A stretch of 64,000 bases of DNA from Petrosia ficiformis (GCA_947044365.1 OX345652.1:4215874-4279873); one strand, 5' to 3'. Counted from the first letter of the stretch, positions 51,607 to 63,885 are shown. Made by a program: numbers and translations. Notes: generated by a model not told the origin, from the letters alone.

Positions 51607-54600
51607 ATGGAGGAAGTAGATGAAATAATAATCTCCACCTTGAAAGAAGTGGGATGGTAAGTGAAGAAGATTTTAATTCAGTTATCTAAAACAGTGAATG
51701 TGAAGTGAAATTGTGGGTTTTGTACCAGTGATTATATACATCATTATTATAGTTAACTTGTTAAAGATTGTATGCTGTTTTGTTACTATAAATAGTGGAT
51801 GGGTTGTGGTTTTGTTACTATTTATAGTAATGAACATTTCATACAGAAATTGTCGTGATTGTACATGTACATAATATATATATATATTATAATTATATAT
51901 ATATATATATATATATAAATTATAATATAAATTGTCCATCATCTCTGCAGTGATTTCGAAGATGATATTGTCAGCCTAACTGATTTTTCTCCAGACAAGT
52001 TGGTGGAGGCATGTGTCCACTGTCTACGAATCATTATACAAGATTTTAATGCACCTTCTCATCTACCAGAAGCGATGTCTGCTCGTTATCGTATGTGTAC
52101 TACACTAGCAAATGCAGTTCAGGTGAGTGAGTATATTAGTGCTTGAAATAGTTTTTGAAAGTGTCCAGCACAAACATCTGGACAAAACAATATTTGACGA
52201 ACAAGTTGTAAAATTTGTCTGGAAAAAAAGCAAGTCTCGCGAACCTGTACTGTACCCATTAGAGATAAAGGAAGCAAGCCACTAGGCCATGACTGCTCTA
52301 AACTAATAATTAACCTCACTGTGAGGTTACTGTAATTATTATTGTACTATTCTTAACTAATCTGACAATTTGTCTCAAATGGAATTTTGTCCAGACAAAG
52401 AGATGAAATGTTCAGAAAATGGCCAATTCCTAGACATTATTTTTAGCACTAGTATTTACAATGCACATCCAATTAAGAATCAATGTATAACAAAAGTGTT
52501 AACAAACATTGTTAGCTTAAATAATCATTGATTGACATTGTAGTACCTAATAATATTATGTACTATCACCATAGCAACCATATGTGTGTGGAGATACATT
52601 ATAAATACTTTATATAGATAATGTATTAGATAAAAGCTTTAAATATAGTCAGAGTCAATGGATGAATGCATAACATAGTGGATGGACAAGGGTGGGTGGA
52701 TCAGTACATATATGTAGATGAATTAGTAAATAGATTGATGGATATTAGATAGACAGATTTATAGATAGATACGTACATATATACATACATACATACATAC
52801 ATATATACATACAACATACATATACATAGATACATACATACATACATACATACATACATAAATACAAATGGATAGATAGATATATAGATACATGTAGCTA
52901 GATAGATGCTATTAGATACAGATGCATAGATAGACAGACAAACAGACAGATGGATGGGCTAGTGAGTTTGGATTGGGATAATATAATACACATAATTATA
53001 CATGATATCTCTTGTTATGTAGAGTTTGGGCTACCAAGCAGAAGTCGGCTACCAAACCTTCCTCTACTCCAGTGTCAAAGATTGGCGTAAGCTTCTTATG
53101 TTCATTTTAGAGAAGCTACCAAAAGAAAGTGTCCAAGCTAGTGATGAACAGACAGGAAAAAGTATGCTATTTACACGAAGTATTACTGCAGAACTTAGTG
53201 ATAGGCTCAAACTGCCATGGACTCCATCTTTCTGCATGAATAATTCCACCCGTTGGGTAACACCTACATCTTGGAATATTGAGGTAAATTGAGAAGATGA
53301 TGTATACCTTTCTCCTAATTCTAATGCTGTCTGTTACAACAGGGCTCAGCTGGTAAACATGTCTTTCATTCCACGGATGTTCAGTCTCCAATAGGCACTG
53401 GTGATCTAACCGTCACAATACCTAAAGGTCAGGTGACTGTCACATATCATGTGTGTGTATACCATCATTTCATTATCATATTACAGAGGTCAAGTTGTAC
53501 TACACACATAATCTTCCTTATGTGGTTGCTCAACCTCGCATCAAGAAAAATATCGTTGCATCTTTGTTGGCTAGAAATGCTAATGAATTTGCTGCCCAGC
53601 AGGAATGGGAAGTAGAATGGAACCAAGCTGGTCTAGCCTCCAGACTTTCTGAAAAGGTATGGAAACGAAATGCAGCAATATCGAATTTAGAAGTGTAATC
53701 AATTGTATAAATCGGTAATGTAAACCAAAGCTCTCATTGATTAAACCAACTTATTAGGTTGATCCTAGATACCATAAAGTCTGTTCACATTCATTCAAAA
53801 TTAGGATGCAATGACTTTATATGTAATATAGTGTATAGTTTAATGTCATAAGATTAATACATGATTATACTGTAACTCAATAATGAAGTAATGGATTGAA
53901 ATTTGACATACACATAAAAGAACGGGAAGGATAATTATATGAAAATGGCACAGGTAAAAAGATTTTTGGTCATTCCAAACTTTTTGTGAGGTCAAGATGA
54001 ATGTGAATGACCTTTAATTTAATTTTTTCCAGAGTAAAGGATTTTTCATCTAATGTTGAGAGATGTTCAAGTTTACTAAGATTACTTTGAAGTTTAAACC
54101 CTAACCTACCCCTAACCCTACTCTAAATCAACCACATAATAATATTCATGAGATTTTGATGGCAAAGTTGCTAGTGTCATATATTATGTTTATTTTGCCT
54201 CCATAGGACTATCGGGCTCGTAAACGTCAACGACTAAACAAGAAACTAGCCGAGCAATTAAGAGCTAACAACAAGGGAATAGGACATGGGACTGGGACCC
54301 TTGGTTTGGGATCTGACCTTAGTCAAATCTTGGCCTCATTCCTGGATCATTCTGGGTCTCAACATGCTAAAGGGTCCAGATTCCAGCATGCTGAGAAATT
54401 ACAATTTGCTAAAGTATGCATATAATTTATACATTGTAATATCTTCATGGTTTTAGCCAGAGCTCAGAGAAAGGAGGGTGGCAATGTCAAAATCATGACC
54501 ACATCAAAGGCCTAATAGCATTCCTATGACCATATCAACGGAAACGAGAAAAAAAGGAGGGTGGGCCACACCCCTTTGCCCCTTTGGCTAAAACCTGATA

Positions 54601-55981
54601 TTTATAACTTATAAATGTACTCTTAGCCTCAAAACTAAGCAGTATTTCATTTGATTGTCTTTCTCTCTCAAACAGGAAGATGACGCTTCAACAACTGTAC
54701 AAGCAACTTCGGAAGAAGAGCTTCAACAACAAAGAGAACAAGAGTTGGCAAGTCTTCAGGAACAGTTAGCAGCTTTGACATCACAGCTAGAGATGCTTGA
54801 ACTGAACATGAAAAAATACAAAGCAGGTTTGATTTCACTTCCATCTGTATGTCTATATCTGATCACTATCTATCTATCTATCTATCTATTTATCTATCTA
54901 TCTATTTATCTCTTTTTTCTTCTCATTGTGTATTCAGCAGACATTAATCCTCCTATCTATCTATCTATCTGTCTATGTATATACATGTATCTACTACCGA
55001 TATACATGTATCTATCTTTATATATGTATCTGTACATTTATGTAATCTATCTATGTATATATCTACATATAATTTATCTATCTATGTATTTACATGTATA
55101 TATCTATCTAATCTTTCCTTATTAGGTATCCAGCAAATGCAGGAGCTTAAGGAACAGCAAGAGTCGAAGAACAAAGATGATGAAGACATGTACAGAATCA
55201 GAAAGGGAACATTTGACCTACTTCCTGAAGCTGATGAAAATATTTCAAAGCTGCAGGTCACCATTATGTTATTATATGTACACTGTACATGTGTACATGT
55301 ATTATGTGTACACTGTGCATGTACATGTGCACATTGTACATGTACATTAAATTGTACACTGTAAATGTACATGTACATTACATTGTACACTGTACATGTA
55401 CATGTACATTACATTGTACACTGTACATGTATTATGTGTACACTATGCATGTACATGTGCACATTGTACATGTACATTACATTGTACACTGTAAATGTAC
55501 ATGTACATTACATTGTACATGTATTAGTTATCATGTGTACACTGACATGTATATATGCAGTGTTCCCCCAAGGGTGGTACCATGGTTACTCCCTACCCTT
55601 TAATTTAAAGTTTATGCTGAAATATATGTGTATTATATTTGTGTTTCCTCCTGCATCGTTATTTTATATTGCTTTCTTTTCTTTTCATTTCAGGAGTTAG
55701 TTCGTTCCAGTTCTGAAAGGCTTGCTAAACTTGCAGGAAAATGGGAGGAGATTAGAGCTCCCTTAGTGAAAGAAATGAGAAATCTAAAGTCCAAAACTGA
55801 TGAGTCTGAGGTTACACTATTTAATAAGCACATGTGCTTGTAAGTTGTAATCAAGGTTTTTCTCTATCACAGACTGAGGCACAAAAGCTTTTGGAGGAAA
55901 TTCAATTATTTCGAGAGAGGATGAAGGAAGTTGCCGATGAAACCAGACTCAAAGATCATCTATATAAGCAACTGGTATTAC

Positions 55982-56014
<33 letters not shown>

Positions 56015-56948
56015 ACTATCTCTCTATCTATCTATATATCAATCTATCTATCTATCCATCTATCTATCTATCTATCGATCTATCTATCTATCTATCCATC
56101 CATCTATCTATCTATCTATCTATCTATCCATCTATCCATCTACCTATCTATATATATGCATCTATTTTGGTTGTCTTCTCTTAGGTTAGTGAATTTGAAC
56201 GTATGCCAAAAGATACAAATAGATCTGCTTATACTCGTAGAATAATGGAAATTGTTGCTAACATCACAAAACAAAAAGATGAAATCAACAAAGTTAGACT
56301 ATCTATCTATCTAGTATCTATCTATCTATCTATCTAGCTATCTATCTATCTATCTATCTATCTAGCTATCTATCTATCTATCTATCTATCTATTTATGTA
56401 TCTCAGATATTAGTCGATACTAGAAATGTACAGAAGGAGATGAATCAGTTATCTGGAAAATTAGAGAGAGTGTTTACTGTAACTGACGAGCAAGTTTTCA
56501 AGGTTAATTTTATTTTCTTCAAACGTTTATTTATAAATGACCCTGTTTAGTTCTTACATCATGTGAATTTCCTCTGTAGGATGCTAGGAAAGATGAAGCC
56601 AGACGAAATGCTTACAAATTACTAGCAAGCATTCGAGAGGTAAAAAAAAAAACAACAATAATACCACCGAAATACAGAATAATTTTCTTTGTTTTAGAAT
56701 TGTGGTAAAGTCGTTGATTCTATAAAAGAAACTGGACAGATTAAAAGAGAACAGAGAGATCTTGAAGAACAGGTAACTTCTATCTTCATAAATTATGGTA
56801 ATGTGTATATTCATTATTACATCTTCTTGCTCAGATTGATAGAGAAAGCAGTAAGAAAGTTGCAGCTAATCTTGAAAGAATAATGACTGACCAACAGCAG
56901 ATGAAGAAGGAAAATTTGCAGCTAGTGGCGAAACTGAAATCTTCATGA
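51607..56948 (+). CDS. CCDC22: CCDC22, CCC/Commander complex subunit
   Basis: Fifteen exons: 51607-51656, 51951-52122, 53023-53283, 53343-53427, 53487-53656, 54207-54413, 54676-54826, 55126-55256, 55694-55810, 55873-55974, 56185-56292, 56407-56502, 56580-56639, 56698-56772, 56835-56948. All phases agree; 632 residues against 627 in human. The N-terminal calponin-homology-like (NN-CH) domain shows [40 protein letters not shown] and [14 protein letters not shown]. The second half is coiled coil, with [20 protein letters not shown] and [19 protein letters not shown] nearly as in human. CCDC22 pairs with CCDC93 and COMMD proteins and acts with retriever/WASH in endosomal recycling. Several introns are microsatellites. 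The start is the first ATG and aligns with the human start. Confidence 0.96.
51880..51930. repeat. (TA)n microsatellite in CCDC22 intron 1
   Basis: ATATATAT run interrupted by TATAATTATA, close to the exon 2 acceptor. Confidence 0.9.
52137..52451. mobile_element. Family H element, copy 2
   Basis: TAGTGCTTGAAATA at the left and TATTTTTAGCACTA at the right; inside are inverted GTCCAGCACAAACATCTGGAC-like segments. It begins 14 bases after the exon 2 donor of CCDC22. Confidence 0.7.
52745..52950. repeat. GATA/ATAC simple repeats, CCDC22 intron 2
   Basis: AGATAGATA and ACATACAT runs over about 200 bases. Confidence 0.9.
53774..54016 (+). mobile_element. Family A MITE, copy 10, full length
   Basis: ATAAAGTCTGTTCACATTCA at the left, AATGTGAATGACCTTTAA at the right; one internal unit. 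CCDC22 intron 5. Confidence 0.85.
54097..54123. repeat. Short interstitial telomere-like sequence
   Basis: AACCCTAACCTACCCCTAAC followed by CCTACTC; about four imperfect CCCTAA units. Confidence 0.5.
54860..55115. repeat. (TATC)n simple repeat, CCDC22 intron 7
   Basis: ATCTATCTAT runs with TGTATATACATGTATC interruptions. Confidence 0.93.
55270..55545. repeat. GTACACTGTACATGTACATT tandem repeat, CCDC22 intron 8
   Basis: Units of about 30-60 bases rich in self-complementary GTACATGTAC, with a 140-base block repeated (55,300 and 55,425). Confidence 0.9.
55980..56155. repeat. (ATCT)n array filling CCDC22 intron 10
   Basis: It begins about 7 bases after the exon 10 donor and ends about 30 bases before the exon 11 acceptor. 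Confidence 0.95.
56298..56398. repeat. (ATCT)n array filling CCDC22 intron 11
   Basis: Intron 11 is only 114 bases (56293-56406) and nearly all of it is ATCT repeat, leaving about 8 bases at each splice site. Confidence 0.95.
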
Positions 56949-57044
56949 TTAAAAAAAAACAATAGTTCTGTATTAGTTGTTGCATTTGAAATTTAAATTT
57001 TTTGTTTTTAAGCGGGAAGCAGCCCCACCCTCTTTTTCGACTGC
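56949..57044 (+). promoter_or_regulatory. 96-base CCDC22-to-ankyrin intergenic spacer
   Basis: It holds the 3' end of CCDC22 and the 5' region of the ankyrin gene. Composition switches from A/T runs (to 57,010) to GC-rich GCGGGAAGCAGCCCCACCCT. The sequence AATTTTTTGTTTTTAAG/CG is acceptor-like. No AATAAA was seen within the spacer. Confidence 0.5.
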
Positions 57045-60000
57045 ATGATGATGGAGGAGTCACAGCTTGAGAAACGTAGTTTTATGCCTCTGCCGCCTGG
57101 AATGGTGCCTAGTGATTCCCGTAAAAACATAGCAGATGTTCTGCAAGAGGAGAACAAGCAACAGTGTCATCAAATGAAAGACGTAAGAGTTATTATTTGC
57201 AGAAAAGCTGCAGTTTGAAACTGTATAAATTATTTATCTTTGCAGTGACGGATTCAACTATGTTATATACGAATCCAGTCTCAAATATATATTTCATAGT
57301 AAATAGTGCACATTCATTAAGTGTAACAGGGTTTCGTTTTCAGCTACAAACCAACTCCTTTTCTTCACAGGTGGTTGTCACACCATCAAAATCTACCACA
57401 GAGACGATTCATAGCAACATCAAGCCATCGTGCCCTCCTGTAGAAGGATGGACTCCAAAAGTAGAGAAACAGATCTCATCTCTAGCTATTAATTCACAAA
57501 CACCCACATATCATATTGATTTGAGTAAGTATAGTAGAAGTCTTAAATCTAAACTGCAAGTTCCATTGAAGGATATGACATTCTCATAAACAACAACACT
57601 GATTTTATATTAATACCATAATTATCTCTATTGGTTTTAAGTTAACAATAAATTTAAGCATTCATTTTTAGGCACTGAGGTTGGTGAAGACAGCGAGGCT
57701 GGGGTAGCAAAAGTGAAAGTGAGTGGTCCCACTTGGCAGCCTCTCTCTCCATTGAAACGCTTCAACAAAGTCATTCCTACTCCTATGAGGAAGAAAGAAA
57801 AACATCAGGAAATGAATACACTTCAATCAAACAGTGAGTCCTCATTCACTATTGGTAAAGAAAACAGAGGCCCTAAAACTAGACTAGGAGGAACTGATCA
57901 TGATCGACCTGGCAGTGCCCCTCTACAAAACAGGGGACATCAAATTACTGGTATCATTACATCTGATGAGGGAATAGAAGGATTAGTAGAAATACATCAT
58001 CCATTTGAAGGTCAGTTGTATGTACATAAGTATCTGCTATATGTATATACCATATGTACAAGTACATTATACTGTCAATCTTATTCTCAATAGATCCTCC
58101 TGCATATAGTAGAGTTGTAAAAACAAAACCAACCACAAACCTCATTACTACATTATACACTTCTGATTCAGAAGATGACATTACATATACTAAAGTCCAA
58201 CAAAAGGATACAGATTCATATGTCACTAGTCCGGTTCCTGAACTACCTCCAAGATTTGGTTGTGAAGAAAAGGAACGTTATATACAAGAGTTGATATCAG
58301 TTAATCCAGACCTCTCACCTTCTGTAAACAACATCAGATCCAGTTCTTCTCTCTCGGCCAATGTCATCCAGGTTTTTCAAAACAGAGCTGAAAGCTCTAA
58401 TGACACTGACTCTCTGTATACCTCGCTACATGAAGAGGACACTAACAAACATACATACTCGGAAATTCCTGAAATAGACCCTAAGAATTATGATGCCATT
58501 AAAAAACACAAAGGAACTGGAAATGTTCAACTTATTTCAATAAGAGGAACGATAAGCAACCCAGAAATAAAACAGAATTGTTTAGATCAAAGAGATTCAT
58601 CTGATATGCATACTATTCATTATGTATCAGCAATGGGACACAAGAAAGACCTCGAAGGGATTCTCTCTCTTCTCCCAATAATTCAAGACCCAGTGGAAAT
58701 GGTTCTTGGGAGTAATAAATTTTGTCGTAGGGAGGGAGTGGACGTGAAGGATGGGGAGGGCCGCACTGCACTTATGCATGCTGTCCACCATGGTCATACT
58801 GAGTGTGTGAAGCTTCTTGCTGAAGCAGGTGCTAATGTTAACATTGAAACATCAGGTCATTCATTAAATTGAGATGAGGATAAAATAGATGGGATAGATA
58901 GATGAATAGATGTGCAGATAAATAAAGAGATGGAGAGATAGATAATTATGTCAATCAATGGATGGATGGATGGATGGATGGATGGATGGATGAATGGATG
59001 AATGGATGAATGGATGGATGTATGTATGTATGGATGGATGGATGGATAGATGGATGGATCAGTGGATGGGTGGGTGGATGAATACTAAATTGAATTGTCA
59101 AATAGACATGATGTAATTTTAATTTTTTATTTCTCAGATGGTAGCACATGTCTTCATGAAGCTGCTTATTCCAGTACTCCTCAAATGATGGCACTGTTGC
59201 TCAGTCTCGGAGCAGATGGACTCAAGAAGGTCCATTATTTCAAAACATCTTCTATTGATCAATATATTCATTACCCCCTTGTTTCTAATTTTCTCATGCC
59301 TGCATATCATAATAATCCCTATAATCCTTATGCAATAAACCTTGTGCTTTGTACTTTAGTATAATGAGCCTTACCTATCCTGGTCATTTATATACTTTAA
59401 TTATAACTTAGTGCATACGCATCCAAAGCCAGCTGTAAAGTTAGTAACAATGCACCCACAACATGTTGCTATGTATGGGTCTAGTTGGGTGGAATTGGTC
59501 TTACCAAAAGAAATTCTGTCTGGACATGTCTCTCTCTTTATTTTCTAGTCATTTAAATACTTTAATTGCCATAGAATAATAATTCTTTCATATTTTAGGA
59601 TAATGAAGGTCGAGTTGCTCTTCATTGGGCCACTTATAATGATGATCCAGAATCTATTAATCTTCTACTTGATAAGGTACTTGTATGCACATGTATATAT
59701 ATATATATATATATATATTATACTAGTATAGTTTTAGCTATATTTAAAATCCCTTTTAGCAACTTTTACTTAATTCCATATATGACTGGTATACTGCAAT
59801 AACTATAACTAACTAAAATGAAAAAAATGGCCAATAATGGACACTTTTAGTTAGTTAACTAAAACTAAAACCCTTTTAGTAAGCTTATAATTATCTACAT
59901 ATATAGTGCTAATTAACTATAACTATAACTAAAATTGTGATAAACTAGGCATACTATAACTATAACTAAAAGTGATAATTATTATCATCAATTATACTAG

Positions 60001-63000
60001 ACGCATATAATTATATATACATCCACAATGTCATAGGTACCGGGACAGAGCCCTAATATTCAAGATGGAGCCAAGATGACACCACTAATGTGGGCAGCCT
60101 TTCATGGAAAAGCGAATAATATAGAGACATTGAGAAAGAGAGGAGCAGGTGAAATAAATATAATTGTTCTCTCTTTTGAGCAACTAGTCCGAATAAAGCT
60201 CTTCAGGAATAGCACGTTAATCAAAACTAGTTGTGTAGCCAGAGGGTGAGTCTGGCTATGCGAGACTATATCAAAACTGACAAAAACTAAGACTATATAG
60301 CAAAATGTACAACCAATCAAAATATAGATGAACCTTTTAGAATGTGATCAGTTTATATGTCCCTTACTAGTTATGTTCTGTGGATCTTCAGTTGCAGATT
60401 GTGCAAATTCCCAGATTGCACAGAACACATATATAATTTGTTTGATAATATTAATTAGACATGCTCTGAAAAACAAGATAGTATTTAGAAATTAAAGAGA
60501 GAGACATGTGTCCATTAAAATCTTGATGGAGCTGGGACTTGAACCCAAGAGTGCTAATAGCAAGATGTACACACTCAGTTGAATTTGCTGGACCTAATAG
60601 TAGTAGATATTGACTGAATGCTCTTCCTGATCCAGTAGTACTGCTAGCTCAGATGATAGAGCATCTACGTAGCTATCTAGAGTTCTGAAGGTCAATTCCA
60701 AATGGGTTCATATCCCAACTGGACATGTCTCTCTCTTCAAATTATATGATAAATATCATTCTATTGGAATGTTTCTTTGTCAGATTCACAGTTAAAAGAT
60801 ACAGATGGCATGAGAGCCATACACTGGAGTATCAAATCAATGAACACAAGAGCTCTACAAGTACCACACATTACAATACATATATGTAATGTCTTATTCG
60901 TTCATTTTCAGGTTCTTCTTTCACCAGAGTCTTCGGAATATCGGGATGACAAAGGAAAAACTGTAATGCATTTAGCTGCAGAACAGGTACTTACATTATA
61001 TTTATGAGCACTCATTCCCCATTTTGGATTGTAGTCCAAAAACATTTACTTTCTTGTGTGGTGTACATGTCACTGTACGTATTTCAGTTACCAGTATAAT
61101 TATTATATGTATTTAAGCAATAGTCATGCAATCCACCATTAAGTATATACATACATAAATTACATGTAGAACTACTGGGGTAGTGACCTAACCTTGATAT
61201 TAAGCTAGGATTAGTAGGTTGTATTTATGTTTCAGTACGTGTCGGCTGACACAAACTTGAAAACTTAACTTAACAGATAACTAACTTGTACTGTAGATTA
61301 TGTTAGAATTCAACAACAAATATGAAACTCCAATAAATATAGTTGCCATGGTAACCTACTACATTGTTGCAGGGCTTTGCAAAGGCTATAGAAATGATTA
61401 AATCAACTCGTCCCTTGAGTGTGAATGATCAAGACAATAATAGGTACTATATAATTATATGATTAACACCATCCATACATAATTATATTTATTATCAGGC
61501 GATCTCCGCTGCATTGGGCTACTGTGTGTGAAAAACCAGAAGCACTGAGAGCTCTGACAGCAGCTGGAGGTAATAGGAGAGAAAATGAATTAACTCGATT
61601 CTTATATTCCAACATGCATACATACAGCTGACCCCGCATTGTATGATGCTATGGGCTACACAGCACTTGATTATGCTTTAAAAAGAGGACTTCACTATTG
61701 TGGACTGTTGTTAGCTCAGGCAATTGAGGAACAGCATGACAGGTGATTGGGAGAGAGAGAAAGAGTAAAGTGAGAGAGATAGAGAGCTACCTTCAGACAA
61801 AGACCAATCCATGATAATTATAGACCAGTACATAGTATATGCATGTAGAATGCACAGATTACATCAATTGGTTCATGAGTATTGTGGACCAGTCCATTCC
61901 ATAAAGAGTGTGGAATGGTTCACAGATTAGTCTAGAGTACTGTAACTACTAAAGATAAATAACTGTTGCATATAAATGCATATATACTATATATCGAACA
62001 AGTGGGGGATCAGTCCATAATTGTCGTGTGATCAAGCAAGGTGATAAACCAACAATGAACTTCTCACATTGTTAATTCTGTTATTCGAAATGTGGGGAGT
62101 TATTAATTATGGTTAACAAGTACAAAGTGTAGTATCAAATGTCTGCATTGCAAAAAATTTATAGCTTAAGAATTTACTTTTAAGTATCAGTTTATGAGCT
62201 TATAAACAGTTTCTATTAAATCATGTCTTGTCTTAAACGGCAACTCTTCTGGCCCATCAGAGAAGCTGCTATTGGATATCATCATGTACTAAGACTTGGT
62301 CAAGGTACTTCTATCGGAGCAAGGACTTTACTGCAACAGGTATGTATATATTAAAGTCTGTTCATATTCGTGACTACTTCAAAATTAGGATGTAATGACT
62401 TTATATGTAATAATACATGATTATACTGTAACTCAATAATGAAGTAGTGGATTGAAATTTTACATACACAAAAAAGAATGGGAAGGATAATTATATGAAA
62501 ATGGTGCAGGTGAAAAGATTGTTGGTCGTTCCAAACTAAAGTTATGAATATTTTTATGAGGACAAGGTGAACATGTTAGTGTTGTTACCCACACCACGCA
62601 GTGTAAATGGAAGGGTATGGTAATTTAAGTATGACAATAATGACCACTTTCAGATAATGTTATAGAATGACAGTATTCTCAAACTTTTAGCTATAGTTAT
62701 AGTTTAGTTAACTAAAATAATATTAGGCCTACTAGTTTTAGTTAACTAACTAAAAGTCCCTATTATTGGCCATTTTTCATGTTATTACAGTAGACCTGTA
62801 GTTTAGTTATAGTTTAGTTAATAATGCCCTACCAAAAGGGATTTTAGTTATAATTACAGTTAACTAAAACAACACTAATACATTGTCGTATCATCACAAT
62901 ACTTTATCACAGGAAGGAAAAGTTTTCTCTGAAGAAATCAATTTGGATCAGTTAACGGAGGAACACATTCTACAAATCAAGGTACGAGAATGGAAGTATG

Positions 63001-63613
63001 GGTCTGAGGATTATTATATATACCCCCACTTCTCTGTCCAATAGGCTGTTTGCACGGGATCCTGGATTAATAAGTTCACTAACAATGGTAAAGGACCACT
63101 ACATCAAAGGTTCTTTTGGGTTAATCCACTTTCCATGACAGTGAGTTCCTGTCCTACGAATTCATATTGTAACTATGTTGATGTGCACTTTGCACAAAGG
63201 ATCTCTTCAGATAAAAATGACTAATAAAAGGAAGACCACTGTCCTTAAAATGCACTTGTACTTATATACTTTCCACTTTCTATGACTAACCTTCCACTTT
63301 CCATGACAGTGAGAGTTCCTGTCTTACAAATTCATATTAGGACTAAAAGGAAGACTACAGTCCTTAAAATGCACTTGTACTTATATACTTTCCACTTTCT
63401 ATGACTAACCTTCCACTTTCCATGACAGTGAGAGTTCCTGTCTTACAAATTCATATTAGGACTAAAAGGAAGACTACAGTCCTTAAAATGTATTTGTACT
63501 TATATACTGACAAAATAGGAGACAAAAGGGTAGACAGCCCTGAAAGAGAATTAGAGACACAATTACATGACATGACATCACTATCTGATAATAATACAGT
63601 TCCAGTTATATAG
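57045..63613 (+). CDS. Ankyrin-repeat protein, ANKRD55/inversin-like
   Basis: Sixteen exons: 57045-57182, 57344-57524, 57672-58010, 58094-58855, 59138-59229, 59599-59676, 60037-60148, 60784-60860, 60912-60986, 61373-61443, 61499-61569, 61628-61742, 62261-62339, 62913-62981, 63045-63087, 63519-63613. In frame, 798 residues. The first half is polar and probably disordered. The second half holds seven to eight ankyrin repeats: [139 protein letters not shown], and [20 protein letters not shown]. The [13 protein letters not shown] block resembles GKTCVHIAAAAGF of human ANKRD55, a ciliary protein, but ankyrin similarity is weak evidence. Exon 2 may start at 57371 instead (both acceptors are phase 0). 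Not recognised with certainty as any one family. Confidence 0.85.
58935..59090. repeat. (GGAT)n array, ankyrin-gene intron 4
   Basis: GGATGGATGGATG run with GAATGGATGAATG interruptions, about 50 bases before exon 5. Confidence 0.95.
59724..59998. mobile_element. Family B MITE, copy 5, diverged
   Basis: CTTTTAGTTAGTTAACTAAA, AAAACCCTTTTAGTAAGC and AACTATAACTAAAAGTGATA identify it; the ends are worn. Preceded by a (TA)n run at about 59,697-59,718. Confidence 0.65.
60500..60570 (-). mobile_element. tRNA-derived SINE-like fragment, reverse
   Basis: GAGACATGTGTCCATTAAAA then GGAGCTGGGACTTGAACCCA: the reverse complement contains GGGTTCAAGTCCC (box B) followed by the family tail. Confidence 0.5.
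60640..60740 (+). mobile_element. tRNA-derived SINE-like element
   Basis: TGCTAGCTCAGATGATAGAG (box A-like), TCTGAAGGTCAATTCCAAAT, GGGTTCATATCCC (box B-like), then ACTGGACATGTCTCTCTCTT. Box spacing is too long for an intact tRNA gene. Confidence 0.6.
62352..62574 (+). mobile_element. Family A MITE, copy 11
   Basis: TTAAAGTCTGTTCATATTCG at the left, GAGGACAAGGTGAACATG at the right, with part of the TATAGTTTAATGTCATAAGG segment deleted. Directly followed by the family B copy at 62,577. Confidence 0.8.
62577..62876 (-). mobile_element. Family B MITE, copy 6, reverse
   Basis: TAGTGTTGTTACC at the left and TAACTAAAACAACACTA at the right; interior reads as the reverse of the other copies. Ankyrin-gene intron 13, just before exon 14. 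Confidence 0.75.
63115..63510. repeat. 119-base tandem repeat, last intron of the ankyrin gene
   Basis: GTCCTTAAAATGCACTTGTA starts at 63,241 and 63,360 and again (TATTTG variant) at 63,479, spacing 119; a diverged copy lies before. Each unit contains CCATGACAGTGAGAGTTCCT, a decoy acceptor and donor together. It ends at the last exon's acceptor. Confidence 0.9.
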
Positions 63614-63885
63614 TGCTGCATATTATCACAATATCATAAATTGTGTACATATGTATTGAATGGAGGTTGTTTCTTCATATACGTTATTATATAGTCTCAT
63701 ATGGTATAAGAAGAATATTATATAACATTGTTAGGTTATATCAGGATGTTTTTGTTCTCACTCAAGCATGTATTCTGTGGTTTCTAATCTATATATAAGC
63801 TATTTTGAATCTACAATACTATCCTTAAATGGAGTAACGACACAGCCGCCCGGAATCATAGTGGACTGACCTACAAAGCTTTATA
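63614..63885. other. 3' flank of the ankyrin gene
   Basis: AT-rich, no gene or element recognised before the partial MITE. Confidence 0.5.

Noticed and set aside
57957..58226. Minus-strand 89-codon frame
   Set aside because: Antisense shadow of the ankyrin-gene exons 3 and 4.
60640..60740. A tRNA gene
   Set aside because: Box A- and box B-like sequences are present but the spacing and arms do not form a cloverleaf; better explained as a SINE.
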